Shown here piece by piece: positions 54,601 through 63,400 of a DNA stretch of 64,000 nucleotides (position 1 is its first letter; every line of letters begins with the position of its first letter). Where the stretch lies: NCBI RefSeq assembly GCF_014489415.1, contig NZ_CP060823.1:1-64000 (forward strand). The letters are read 5' to 3'. The notes beneath the pieces were generated by a model. It saw only the letters and a list, made by a program, of their open reading frames with translations. It had not been told where the DNA came from and ran no database searches. A program made the translations under genes and the position numbers. Origin of the DNA: Cylindrospermopsis curvispora GIHE-G1 (GTDB taxonomy: Bacteria; Cyanobacteriota; Cyanobacteriia; Cyanobacteriales; Nostocaceae).

Positions 54601-55234
54601 TTTAGCACCCCAACTAGAAATGTGGAATCGACCTCAAAACTATCATAGTGGAGTAATAGAATTATCAAAGAATCTAGAGATCTTTACCCTAGTTGACCAC
54701 AAGCGAAATAAGGAATTGAACAAAAATGGCAGTTTAGTTTTAATTCGGTTGCAAGAAATTTACCAATCGGACTGGCAAGAAATGCTACGCATGTTAAACC
54801 TCTATCAATTTTTACCCTATACTTATGCCATGACCACAACCAGTGACAGGGACAACCTTAGCACCATGGTTCCCACCTGGGAAACCAGGTTAGATACAAA
54901 TATACATAATAATATTAGTAGAGGTGTAAATAAAGAATGGCAGAGTATAAAGGAGTTAATCATAGAAGAGGATCTAGTACCTTGGATTGACCAGATGATA
55001 GAGAACCAGTGGAATTTACCAGTAGTGGGCTATGAATTAGAGAACAAAAAGGGAGCAGTGATAGCCAGTGCGGAACTAAGCTGGGTAGAAGAGAAAGTAA
55101 GTATTGTCACCACAGTAGAAGACAAACATATATTTGAGCAAACTGGGTGGCATAGCTTATTAGTAGAAGAAGTATCCTCCCAGATAGAGAACCTAAACCA
55201 GTTTTTAAAAACAACTATTAAGGAGAGAAGATAA
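48686..55234 (+). CDS. Giant DExH helicase / DUF1998 / nuclease fusion (DrmA-DrmB-like)
   Basis: 2182 residues. Helicase motifs: ATGTGSGKTE (about 115), VVDEFHTFDG (about 247) and QQRVGRAGRK (about 1090). Several Cys-x-x-Cys zinc clusters (CRSCG, CSKC...CHSC, CPYC) interrupt the helicase. A DUF1998-type domain follows at about 1650-1710 (DTVPGGTGYLRQL, then CSCQERGEDGCYKCLFAYRN). At about 1815-1872 NCRADFVFYP, VVFTDGWEYHQE and WSLTW look like a PD-(D/E)XK or Vsr/DUF559-type nuclease. In DISARM, helicase DrmA and DUF1998 protein DrmB are separate; here they appear fused. The stop overlaps the next start (TAATG). Assignment to DISARM is inference from gene set. Confidence 0.75.
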   Translation: MIPSVLANQIRNYVEDFISTTFHPTNSPFKNLIGDFLHPPIIREREGESGEESGVYQPGNNVCKGPYVSLGMPFKTGSIGRDFFPHIPLDFIPYLHQQEAFTRLMPPHYHSTLIATGTGSGKTECFLIPVLEHCRIYSQEGGIKAILIYPMNALATDQAKRIAKFINSIPSLKGKVTAGLYVGEEDENPTKVMTKEKVITDKQILLASPPDILLTNYKMLDYLLIQPNSQSLWQNNQPNTLRYLVVDEFHTFDGAQGTDLACLLRRLKYRLQVPENFLTCVGTSATLGVGSNAKGSGNILRYAETIFQECFDDQALIEEKRIPDMEFLAGSLLNVIPIPTQDYKEVLSAENYLFPADYIRAQAELWLQRSGGYGISEPGADLGEEWCLELGRDLKTLPIVHNLVRILSKKSYTYDEIIEQIGRRLHFPNNNSPENRYFNFLLLDSIFSLMAVARSQDVANSSVVRPWANLKVHVWFRELKRMVATVEPTPRLLFSDDLTAEIKEKTKTMPVIHCRSCGMTGWGAIKRSQNDDKLILNLQDFYQAFFSYNPLTCFIFPKNNPKNNLDPAFAARLCSKCLKINLPDAVTCHSCNSQELIDVEIPDILKVKKANKQSKSVSTHDCPYCQATNSLSILGSQAASLTSTIVSTLYTTQFNQDKKLLAFSDSVQDAAHRAGFYNSRTYRTTLRTAIFQAVQNLSAGEGKISLKQLVEGFSDYWLTTLTKEGDKDYTKYVATFLPSDLHWLQEWEKLIENPDSLSKEELTRLLSFLKKRLEWEVVAQFSHRATIGTTLESSGLCSVGFNQSIIEQSVQELIIYLNNEIELLHGVSYPKVHEFIFGILNHLRLLGGIYQPVVANHGYIETGGNHFVWSKLWFMPKFSYSATIPRFLTTNNGENSWEAVFSNSTRGSWCENWTERVFSSFGLLMREQCKQILYQTLDILTKTKILERRKSEKGDVWGIPMNVMEIFPQGDVFLCDSCNHSVTLSPHAGVGGACYNSKCNGKYQIPSSGLVYYSQLYQRGQVHRVFAQEHTSMLSRPHRENLERLFITSARACDPNLISATSTLEMGINIGDLSSIVLCSIPPNSANFQQRVGRAGRKQGNALISAIATGKAHDLFFYADPGELIDGRVEPAGCYLNAAAILKRQLTAFCLDCWVTQGVSKEELPIQLQKSLDAVDKCDEGRFPYTWLKFIERHKKKLLDDFLSLFTNLREGREKTRDNTQYEDYNRVDGEYLRKELGAFIGITPGDGIHLDILERLKEINKERKRIKNLIDSIGRTIKKMGEKPDAIQNLPNNQDLKQELEEEKLAFQQLIKEINQKNLFNFLTDEGMLPNYTFPQAGVTLRSVILRRQKLDEDSSNRETTYKNLTPFAYTYERPSQIAIRELVPGCVFYAEGRSITIDQIDLKLSEPEKWRICRNCHYAAPDFSNSQKTCPRCGDTMWGDQGRLHDVLRLKQVIATTSDRESRFGDENEDRDSSFFKNHLLVDFDPSFKEYTYLVKSTEFPFGFEYISRTKFREINLGKTLPHGKNVEIAGENFFTEGFRICKGCGKILRKNNTQSSREREHALTCKWRERPEAAETIETLYLYREFESESIRFLMPDQRFWSEQGLHSFIAALQLGLKQKFGGRVDHLQITQVQEPQPDNKLRKSFLYLYDTVPGGTGYLRQLCENRVDSRPEDLRQVFQQALNVLINCSCQERGEDGCYKCLFAYRNSFHQDFTSSKVAQSLLSEILNHWSDLGEEKSQNLSGLSINSDLESELESKFIQALTSYTRNGEETKLQPLLLHGKKAYYLKIGEMAWNIELQVPLGKEEGLPLNCRADFVFYPAHSRVNSLPIVVFTDGWEYHQERIDQDLEQRLGIIKTGDYWCWSLTWADIDKQLNQKTTFYNSTTDYGGTKSGTDSSLNNPQINQRRKELYEHYQCSQLAHLEDKSSWEWLMDYLYSPIDSLWQNWALLRTILQAQKKNQTPPAIEDFLAPQLEMWNRPQNYHSGVIELSKNLEIFTLVDHKRNKELNKNGSLVLIRLQEIYQSDWQEMLRMLNLYQFLPYTYAMTTTSDRDNLSTMVPTWETRLDTNIHNNISRGVNKEWQSIKELIIEEDLVPWIDQMIENQWNLPVVGYELENKKGAVIASAELSWVEEKVSIVTTVEDKHIFEQTGWHSLLVEEVSSQIENLNQFLKTTIKERR

Positions 55235-57348
55235 TGGTCGAATTAAAACATCCCGTCAAATTAGCCATTGCAGACAGTTTTTTAGACCAGTTTGGGCGAT
55301 TACCCAAAAACATTCAGAGTAAAGTTACCTCCTTTCTCAATCGGTTCAAACAAAACCCCACCAGTAGTGGAATTAACTATGAGACCATAAAAGACTGTAA
55401 AGATAACCGCATGAGGTCAGTGAGAATAGATTTAGAATACCGGGCAATTATTCTCAAACCAGAAACCGGGAACTTGTATCCTTTATTATGGGTAGGTAAA
55501 CACGATTTAGCCTATTTTTGGGCCCAAAAAAGAGTTTGTCAAATCAATCAGATATCTGGAGCTTTACAAATTATTGATACAGAAGAAATACAAAATACAA
55601 CAGAAAGACTCACCACACAAAAACAGGAACAACCCGGGCGATTTGACCATATCAAAGACGAAGATTTAATGAGATTGGGCGTACCACAAATGTTAATTCC
55701 TGCCCTGCGAAAACTAGTTACAGATGCAGACGTAGATAACATACTATCACATCTTCCCCAGGAATGTACAGACCGTATAATTATGTTAGCAGCTGGCTAT
55801 AAACTTCCAGAAATCTACCAATTAATAGAGACCCCCAAAACAACTATTGATGTAGAGAATATAGAAACAGCGCTAGAAAATCAGGACACCCTGAGTCGGT
55901 TTGTAGTTATTACTGAAGACATAGAACTAGAAGAGATGTTAGCAGCACCCCTAGAAAAGTGGCGTGTATTTTTACATCCTAGCCAGCGTAAACTAGTAGA
56001 ACGAGACTGGAATGGTCCCGTTAGAGTTTTAGGAGGTGCAGGGACTGGCAAAACCGTAGTCGCCCTACACCGAGCTAAATGGTTAGTGCACCATCGTTTT
56101 AATATGCCAGGCGATCGCATATTATTTACGACCTACACCAGGAATTTAAGCATAGACATAGCATCAAGTTTAAAGACAATAGTTACACCAGAAGAGATGG
56201 AGCGGATAAAAGTAGTAAACCTAGATAAATGGCTACTAGAGTTTTTTAAACAACAGAACATAAACATTAAAATTGCCTATGATAAAGAAACCAGACCATT
56301 ATGGGAAAAAGCATATAATAAAAGAGAAGAAGCAAATTTAAGCCTAGACTTTTATAAACAAGAATGGGAAGAAATAATACAGACAAACGAATGTAAGAAC
56401 TTGAGAGACTACCTAAAAGTAGTAAGGACAGGGAGAGGGACAAGATTAAATAGAGAGCAGAGACAGAAAGTGTGGAAAGTGATAGAGGAATATATGAACC
56501 TGCTGAGTGAAGAGGGGTTAAGGGAACCAAAAGACGCCATGAGAGATGCCATAGAGATATTAAAACAAAACCCCAGAGGGATAAAATATCAGAGCGTCAT
56601 AGTAGACGAAGCCCAGGACATGAGCAAAATAGCATTTGAGCTAATTAGAGCCATAGTAGGGCCTGCAAAACCCAACGACATATTTATAGTAGGGGATGGG
56701 CACCAAAGGATTTATGGGAGTGCGGTGAAATTGAGCCAGTGCGACATAGATATTAGAGGGAGGTCAAAAAAACTGATTTTAAACTATCGTACCACAGACG
56801 AGAACCGCAAATGGGCCACAGACATATTATCACCCCTTACCATAGACGACCTAGATGGTGGTATAGACAACCTAAAAGAATATCGTTCCTTATTGCATGG
56901 AGAGAAACCCATAGTAAAAGGATTTAACAGCATAGAAGAAGAAATAGAATACATTCTAAATTTTTTAAGAGAGATAAACAAAACAGAGAAAGAGAGCGTA
57001 ACCTGTATAGCATTAAGAACCAAAGAACTGATAGAGAGATACAAAGAAGGGCTAAAAGAACTAGAGATACAAGAAATAATTGGAGAGCAAGAAGAGAGAG
57101 GAGAGAGGATAAGAATAGCCACCATGCACCGAGTAAAAGGATTACAATTTGACCATATAATTTTACCCAGTGTAAACGCCGATATTATTCCTTTCAAGAG
57201 CGCCCTAGAGAGGTCAGCGGATTTAACAGCTAAAGAGCAGTTTTTAACCAGAGAGAGATGCTTAGTGCATGTAGCTGCGACCAGAGCCAAGAAACAGATT
57301 TTAGTTACCTATTATGGTAAACCCAGTCCCTTTTTAAACTTATCCTGA
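55234..57348 (+). CDS. UvrD/Rep-type helicase with N-terminal RelE-like domain
   Basis: 704 residues, start overlapping the previous stop by one base. Residues 1-100 (FLDQFGRLPKNIQSKVTSFL, IKDCKDNRMRSVRIDLEYRA, LLWVGKHDLAYFWA) resemble the RelE/ParE toxin fold. A helicase follows: GGAGTGKTVVALHRAKWL (about 267), VIVDEAQDMS, GDGHQRIYGS, LNYRTT, ATMHRVKGLQFDHIILP and VAATRAKKQI, a complete superfamily I set. RelE domains cut mRNA on ribosomes. Fusion to a helicase is a known but little-studied arrangement in defence islands. Its role as effector or DNA processor is unknown. Confidence 0.8.
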   Translation: MVELKHPVKLAIADSFLDQFGRLPKNIQSKVTSFLNRFKQNPTSSGINYETIKDCKDNRMRSVRIDLEYRAIILKPETGNLYPLLWVGKHDLAYFWAQKRVCQINQISGALQIIDTEEIQNTTERLTTQKQEQPGRFDHIKDEDLMRLGVPQMLIPALRKLVTDADVDNILSHLPQECTDRIIMLAAGYKLPEIYQLIETPKTTIDVENIETALENQDTLSRFVVITEDIELEEMLAAPLEKWRVFLHPSQRKLVERDWNGPVRVLGGAGTGKTVVALHRAKWLVHHRFNMPGDRILFTTYTRNLSIDIASSLKTIVTPEEMERIKVVNLDKWLLEFFKQQNINIKIAYDKETRPLWEKAYNKREEANLSLDFYKQEWEEIIQTNECKNLRDYLKVVRTGRGTRLNREQRQKVWKVIEEYMNLLSEEGLREPKDAMRDAIEILKQNPRGIKYQSVIVDEAQDMSKIAFELIRAIVGPAKPNDIFIVGDGHQRIYGSAVKLSQCDIDIRGRSKKLILNYRTTDENRKWATDILSPLTIDDLDGGIDNLKEYRSLLHGEKPIVKGFNSIEEEIEYILNFLREINKTEKESVTCIALRTKELIERYKEGLKELEIQEIIGEQEERGERIRIATMHRVKGLQFDHIILPSVNADIIPFKSALERSADLTAKEQFLTRERCLVHVAATRAKKQILVTYYGKPSPFLNLS

Positions 57349-57361
57349 TTTTTTCCAATAC

Positions 57362-57445
57362 TCTGGCGATCTCCCGTAGGGAGTGCTGCGCGATCTCCCA
57401 AAGGGAGTGCTGCGCAATCTCCCACGGGGAGTGCTTCCTAATCGC
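57362..57445. repeat. Three hairpin repeats inside the defence operon
   Basis: CTCCCGTAGGGAGTGCTGCG, CTCCCAAAGGGAGTGCTGCG and CTCCCACGGGGAGTGCTTCC follow one another between the RelE-UvrD and SNF2 genes. They may affect transcript stability or reflect insertion of mobile repeats. Confidence 0.8.
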
Positions 57446-57578
57446 ATTTATATCCCGTAGGGGTGTTGAGCTCCCCCAACCCAACCTACGATTATCCACG
57501 ACAAAATATCTATCCAAAGATAGATGAAAAATCGTAGCAAAAGGATTCTGCTACAATAATGCAAAAGTAAAAAAAAGC

Positions 57579-60464
57579 ATGGAACTAGCACCGGGCGCAC
57601 GCATCTTATGTAGAGATGCAGAATGGTTAGTAAAAGATGTATCCCTCTCCTCCGATGGAGATAAGATAATTCAGGTCGTAGGGGTGTCAGAGTTTATTCG
57701 TGGCACCAGATCCCTATTTCTAGAAGAATTAGAATCTAAAAAAGGTCCCTTTGAAGTGCTAAAAGCAGAGAAAACTGGACTGGTTACAGATACCTCACCC
57801 GAATATAGAAATAGTCGTCTCTTTATAGAAGCAAATCTAAAACAAATAGCCCCCCCCGACTCAAAAATATATGTGGGACACAGAGCAGCAATGGATACTC
57901 TTAAATATCAGCTCTCTCCTACAAGTATGGCTCTGAAAATGCTACGCCAAAGAATGCTCATAGCAGATGGAGTAGGTCTAGGTAAAACTCTCGAATGTGG
58001 TATTCTCGTAGCAGAATTAATTGCACGACACCGGGGAAGAAGAATTTTGGTGGTAACCAGTAAGTCCATGATGGCTCAGTTCCAAAAGGAATTCTGGTTC
58101 CGTTTTACTATCCCCTTGGTAAGGTTGGATTCTACAGAAGTTCAACGCATAAAATCTATTATACCTACTAACCATAATCCCTTCTATTATTATGACCGCA
58201 CTATTATATCTATAGATACCCTAAAACAAGACAGAGAATATCGTAATTACTTGGAGAAGGCAAATTGGGATATTATTATTATTGATGAAGCTCATAATGT
58301 AGCGAAAAGAGGAAGAGCAGAAGATAATTCTCTACGCTCTAAATTGGCTCAGCGTCTCTCAAAACGCTCCGATACCTTAATCCTCCTTTCTGCTACTCCC
58401 CATGATGGAAAACCAGAAAGTTTCGCTAGTTTGATGAATATGCTGGATCCTACTGCCATTGCAGATGAGTCTGATTATACCAAAGATGACATCCGAAATT
58501 TGTATATCAGACGGTTTAAAAAGGATGTTTTGGCAGATTTACGGGATAATGTCCCAGAACGTCATTCTCAATCTATTGATACCCCAGCTTCCGAAAGTGA
58601 AGAAAGGGTATTTGATTTGTTGGATAACTTAAACCTGTCCGGTGATAAGCAATTACGGGGTGGACAGTTATTTAAAACCACCCTGCTAAAGTCTATTCTT
58701 TCTAGTCCTATGGCTTGTTTGGCAACGGTAAATAACAGGTTGAAAAAGCTAAAAGAAGGGAATAAAAAAAATCCGGTGGGTGGGGAAAATCATCGAGCAG
58801 ATATAGAGGCTTTACAAGAGTTACAACAGTCTTTAGGTGAAGTAGGTAAGGAAGATTTTTCTAAATATCAAAGACTTTTAAAATTGATAAAGCAAGATTT
58901 AAGCTGGAATGGGGAAGATAGTGGGGATAGGTTAGTAATTTTTACAGGTAGGTTAGAAACCTTAGATTTTCTGTTTACAGAATTGCAGAAAGATTTAAAG
59001 TTGAAATCAGGAAGTATTTTAAAATTAAAAGGAGATATGTCTGATACCCAGCAGTTAGAGGTAGTAGAACAGTTCTCTAAAGAAAAGGATCCAGTGAGAA
59101 TTCTGTTAGCAACAGAAGTAGCTTCCGAAGGAATTAATTTACATTATTTAAGTCATAGATTAATTCATTTTGACATACCATGGTCTTTTATGACATTGCA
59201 ACAAAGAAACGGTAGAATAGACCGTTATGGACAAAGTAAAAAGCCCGAGATTACGTATCTGTTGACTAGATCCCGTAGAAATAGAATGGATGAGGTACAT
59301 CGTATTATTAAAGTACTCTTGGCCAAAGAGGAACAGGCTACTAAAAATATAGGAGATCCCGCAATTTTAATTGGGGTGTTTAATGCTCAGGAGGAGGAGA
59401 ACTATATTTCTGACCTGATAGAGCAGGGAAAGACTGCTGAAGAGTTTAATAGTATGTTAGAAAACAACAATAAAAAGGAGGAGGGAGGGCTTTTTGACTG
59501 GTTTGAAAATGACCAGGAGGATGATTATTCAAGTTCTCCACAACCAGAAGAGCTATGCGAAACAGGAAGTTTATTGAGTCTGTTTGATTCGACCTTTGAT
59601 TTTGTCTCTACCGCCCTAAGTTCTGATATAGTAAATGTCACAAATTTAAATATAAATCAGCAAGTCAGGTTTATTGAATTGCAGTTGCCAGATGAATTAC
59701 GGTCTCGCTATAAAAGATTGCCTAGAGAAATTATTCCAGAACCAAAAGATTTATTATATCTCACCGATTCACCCCAAGTGATAAAAAAGGAAATTGCTGA
59801 TGCGCGTCAACAAGAAAAACAATGGTCAATGAAACAATATCTGTGGGAATTACATCCCCTAGTAGAATGGTTAACCGACAGATGTTTATTCCACATTCCT
59901 CGACATCAAGCACCAGTAATTCAACTACCTAGCGACAAAAAAACCTTAACTTTTATCTGTTTTGGCAGTTTCTCTAATCGCCAAGGTTCACCAATTATTA
60001 GTCGTCAATTTTCAGTTATTGTGGATCATAATAACCCTTATAGAATAGAAGATTTTGCTGAAACTATAAAAAAAGTAGGCTTAAATAAGCCCATACCTAA
60101 TCCTGGGAATATAGACATTAGTGAAGTGAGTAGTTTTTTAAAGGAGGTAGTAAAAAAAGGGCAGGAATATTTAGAAAAAGAAAGAAAGACAGTACAACAA
60201 GAGCTGAATGAGAGAATAGCCAAAGAAAAAAGTCGTTTAAAGGACCTACGACAGTATCATCTTCAAAAATGGAATCATTTCTACCTAGACAGTGGAATAA
60301 ATCAAAAGATGACACAAGAAAAGGTAGAAAAAAAACAACAAGAAATTGATAAAATGTTTCAAGAGCATGAGCAGTGGGTAGAACGCTATATGAGCACTAG
60401 TAGCGCCAAAGCTCTTAATTCCCCCACTCCCTATATTAAGTTAATTGCTGTGTTGAGAGGTTAG
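57579..60464 (+). CDS. SNF2-family helicase (DrmD-like)
   Basis: 961 residues. Motifs: ADGVGLGKTLECGI (about 129), IIDEAHNV (about 234), LLSATPHDGKPE, ATEVASEGINL and QQRNGRIDRYGQSKKPE (about 541), a full SNF2/HepA-type double-RecA core. A coiled, charged C-terminal region (about 855-960) is rich in Lys/Glu. SNF2 proteins move along double-stranded DNA. In class 1 DISARM the gene pair drmD (SNF2) and drmMI (adenine methylase) occurs side by side, and here the next gene, three bases away, is such a methylase. The match is by domain type and order. Confidence 0.8.
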   Translation: MELAPGARILCRDAEWLVKDVSLSSDGDKIIQVVGVSEFIRGTRSLFLEELESKKGPFEVLKAEKTGLVTDTSPEYRNSRLFIEANLKQIAPPDSKIYVGHRAAMDTLKYQLSPTSMALKMLRQRMLIADGVGLGKTLECGILVAELIARHRGRRILVVTSKSMMAQFQKEFWFRFTIPLVRLDSTEVQRIKSIIPTNHNPFYYYDRTIISIDTLKQDREYRNYLEKANWDIIIIDEAHNVAKRGRAEDNSLRSKLAQRLSKRSDTLILLSATPHDGKPESFASLMNMLDPTAIADESDYTKDDIRNLYIRRFKKDVLADLRDNVPERHSQSIDTPASESEERVFDLLDNLNLSGDKQLRGGQLFKTTLLKSILSSPMACLATVNNRLKKLKEGNKKNPVGGENHRADIEALQELQQSLGEVGKEDFSKYQRLLKLIKQDLSWNGEDSGDRLVIFTGRLETLDFLFTELQKDLKLKSGSILKLKGDMSDTQQLEVVEQFSKEKDPVRILLATEVASEGINLHYLSHRLIHFDIPWSFMTLQQRNGRIDRYGQSKKPEITYLLTRSRRNRMDEVHRIIKVLLAKEEQATKNIGDPAILIGVFNAQEEENYISDLIEQGKTAEEFNSMLENNNKKEEGGLFDWFENDQEDDYSSSPQPEELCETGSLLSLFDSTFDFVSTALSSDIVNVTNLNINQQVRFIELQLPDELRSRYKRLPREIIPEPKDLLYLTDSPQVIKKEIADARQQEKQWSMKQYLWELHPLVEWLTDRCLFHIPRHQAPVIQLPSDKKTLTFICFGSFSNRQGSPIISRQFSVIVDHNNPYRIEDFAETIKKVGLNKPIPNPGNIDISEVSSFLKEVVKKGQEYLEKERKTVQQELNERIAKEKSRLKDLRQYHLQKWNHFYLDSGINQKMTQEKVEKKQQEIDKMFQEHEQWVERYMSTSSAKALNSPTPYIKLIAVLRG

Positions 60465-60466
60465 AT

Positions 60467-63400
60467 ATGGCACTAGTAGGAATTTCAATTGAAAATGAGT
60501 TTTATGCGCCTTATTATGTAGATACCTTGCTGAGTAAAGATGTAGATGTAAAAAGCAAAGAAACTGAAGAGAAACCAGCTTATGAGCTTTTGGAAAAAAT
60601 ACAACAAGAGTATTTTCAGGTTCGGAATAGGGTAGAAAGAACTACAAACCAACAAGAGAAGTATGAATTACAAAGTGATTTAATAAGAAAGCTATTATCT
60701 ATTTTAGGCTATGAATATAAAATAGATTTTAAGTTATTAGATGACGATAGAATATTACCTATTGTGGCGGAGGTCAAGAAAAACTCTGGCGAACCCTACG
60801 TGTGGATATTATCTGCTTTTAATCTGGGTATAGAAACCAGTGATATTCTCTCTTTAGAAATAAATCAAGAGCAGATTAATGAAATTAATTCCACCTACCT
60901 ACTTAACAGTAAAGTCCAAAAGGGGAAAAAATCCTCCCGGGAACCACAAGTAGTACAAGGAAATTTAGAAGAGCTTTTAAACGACGCTATTTTTGCCCAG
61001 AATGCACCCCCAAAATGGGTAATATTGATAAATATGGAGCAAATAGTATTAATAGACCGTTATAAGTGGAATGCTTCTCGATTAATTAGATTTGATTTAG
61101 CAAAGTTATTAGAAGAAAGAGATAAGAAATCTCTCATGGTAACTGCTAACCTATTACATCGGGAATCTATTGTCCTAAAAGACGGTACTTGCTTATTAGA
61201 TATAATAGAAGAAAAGAGCTACCGACATAGTTATAGTATTTCCGAAAACTTAAAGTTTGCCCTAAGAGAAGCCATTGAAATACTAGGGAATGAGGCCATT
61301 TATTACTGGCAAAAGTCAGGAAAGAGAGTATTCGATAATCAAAAACAAAAAGAACAGGGTGTAGTAGAAATAGACCCTCAGCAATTAAAAAAAGAATGTT
61401 TAAGATGGATATATAGATTGCTATTTTTATTTTATATAGAAGCCAGACCAGACCTAGGATATATACCCATGGGATCTGATGTTTACCGTCAAGGATATAG
61501 CCTAGAAGCATTGCGAGATGTAGAACTGGCTAAATTAACAGAAGAAGATGAAGAGAATTATTACCTAGATTGGTCAATTAGGTTACTCTTTGAATTGCTG
61601 TGGTCAGGCTATCCATTAGATAAACAAAAACAACTAACCACTGAAAACCCCTCTTTAGCTGATACACCCATTCATAAGACCTTTCGTCTCCCCTCCTTGC
61701 AAAGTCATCTGTTTGATCCCAAAAACACAGAAATGCTAAACGAAGTTAAATTTCGTAATGTAGCCCTCCAAAAAATAATCCGGTTAATGTCCCTATCAAC
61801 ACAAGAGGGGAAAAGGGGGAGAATTAGCTACGCCCAACTAGGTGTAAACCAGTTAGGGGAAGTATATGAAGGTCTTTTAAGTCTTTCTGCCTTTTTGGCC
61901 CAAGAGGATTTATATGAAGTGCAACCGTGGAATAAAAAGGAATCTGGAGATGAGTCAGAAGAACAGGAAGAGGAAGACCTAGAAACTAATGAGAAGAGGA
62001 ATGTACCTCAGGGGAAAACAGTAAAGGCCAAAGAGAATTTAAAACAAGATCTGGAAGTAGCATATTTTATTCCAGAACATCGCATGGATGAATTTAAGCA
62101 AGAGGAGTTGGTAATAGATTGGGAGAAAGGGGAATTTCGTAAACATGCCAAAGGGAAATTCCTGTTTCGGTTAGCTGGGAGAGATAGAGAAAAGAGTGCT
62201 AGTTACTATACCCCACAAAGTTTAACCAAATGTTTAGTTAAATATGCTTTAAAAGAACTATTAGAGGGTAAGCAAGCAGACGATATATTAGAGCTAACTA
62301 TATGTGAACCTGCCATGGGGAGTGCAGCTTTTTTAAATGAGGTAATAGACCAGTTAGCAGAAACGTATTTGGAAAGGAAACAAAAAGAAAAAGGAGAGTT
62401 AATAAGTCATGAACAAGCCATGCGAGAGCAACAAAAGATTAAGATGCTCCTAGCCGATAGAAATGTATTTGGGATTGATAAAAATCCTATAGCCATGGAA
62501 CTAGCAGAAGTATCCCTATGGTTAAATTGTATTTATGCGTCAGAAGCTGATAAAGATAACATATTTATTCCTTGGTTTGGCTTCCAGTTGCAGTGCGGAA
62601 ACTCCTTAATAGGAGCCAGGAGACAAATCTACTACTTAAACAATATTACGGAAAAGAAAAAGAGCAAGAGTAGTAAAAATACCAAGTGGTATGAACAAGA
62701 ACCAGAACAACTATCCTTGGGGAAAAATTTACCCAAAGGGGGAATTTTTCATTTTCTGTTGGGAGATCCGGGTATGGCGAACTATACAGATAAAATTATA
62801 AAAAAAATGAGTGGGGAGAACCTCAAGAAAATAGATAATTGGCGAAAAGAGTTTTGTCAAGAATTAACAGACGAGCAAGGGAGCTATGCCCATACTTTAA
62901 GTGAGAGAATTGATAAACTGTGGCATCATTATGCCCAAGAGTTAAAAAGAATTAGAAAAAGAACCACAGACAGTCTAAATATATGGGGACAGGAGGAAGA
63001 AAAAAAGCAAGAAATAGCCCTGGAGAAGAAAGATAAGATTCATGACCAGGAGAAACTTGCAGAAGGGATAGAAAACGCCACATCCTATAGGAGATTAAAG
63101 CTGGTCATGGACTACTGGTGCGCCCTTTGGTTTTGGCCCATAGAAAAAGCAGAGGAATTACCAGACAGAGAGCAGTTTTTTTGTGACCTAGCTATTATTT
63201 TAGGCGAAACAGAAATGTTGCTGGATAGTAACAGACAGCTATCTCTATTTCCTGAGACCCAAACCCCACAAGAGGGGGAAGAGTTTATTAATCAATGGGG
63301 ATTTGTTAACTTAAACAAATTAAAGCAGAAGAATATTCGGTTACAGATAGTAGATGAAGTTGTTAACAACCAGCGATTTTTCCATTGGGAACTAGAATTT

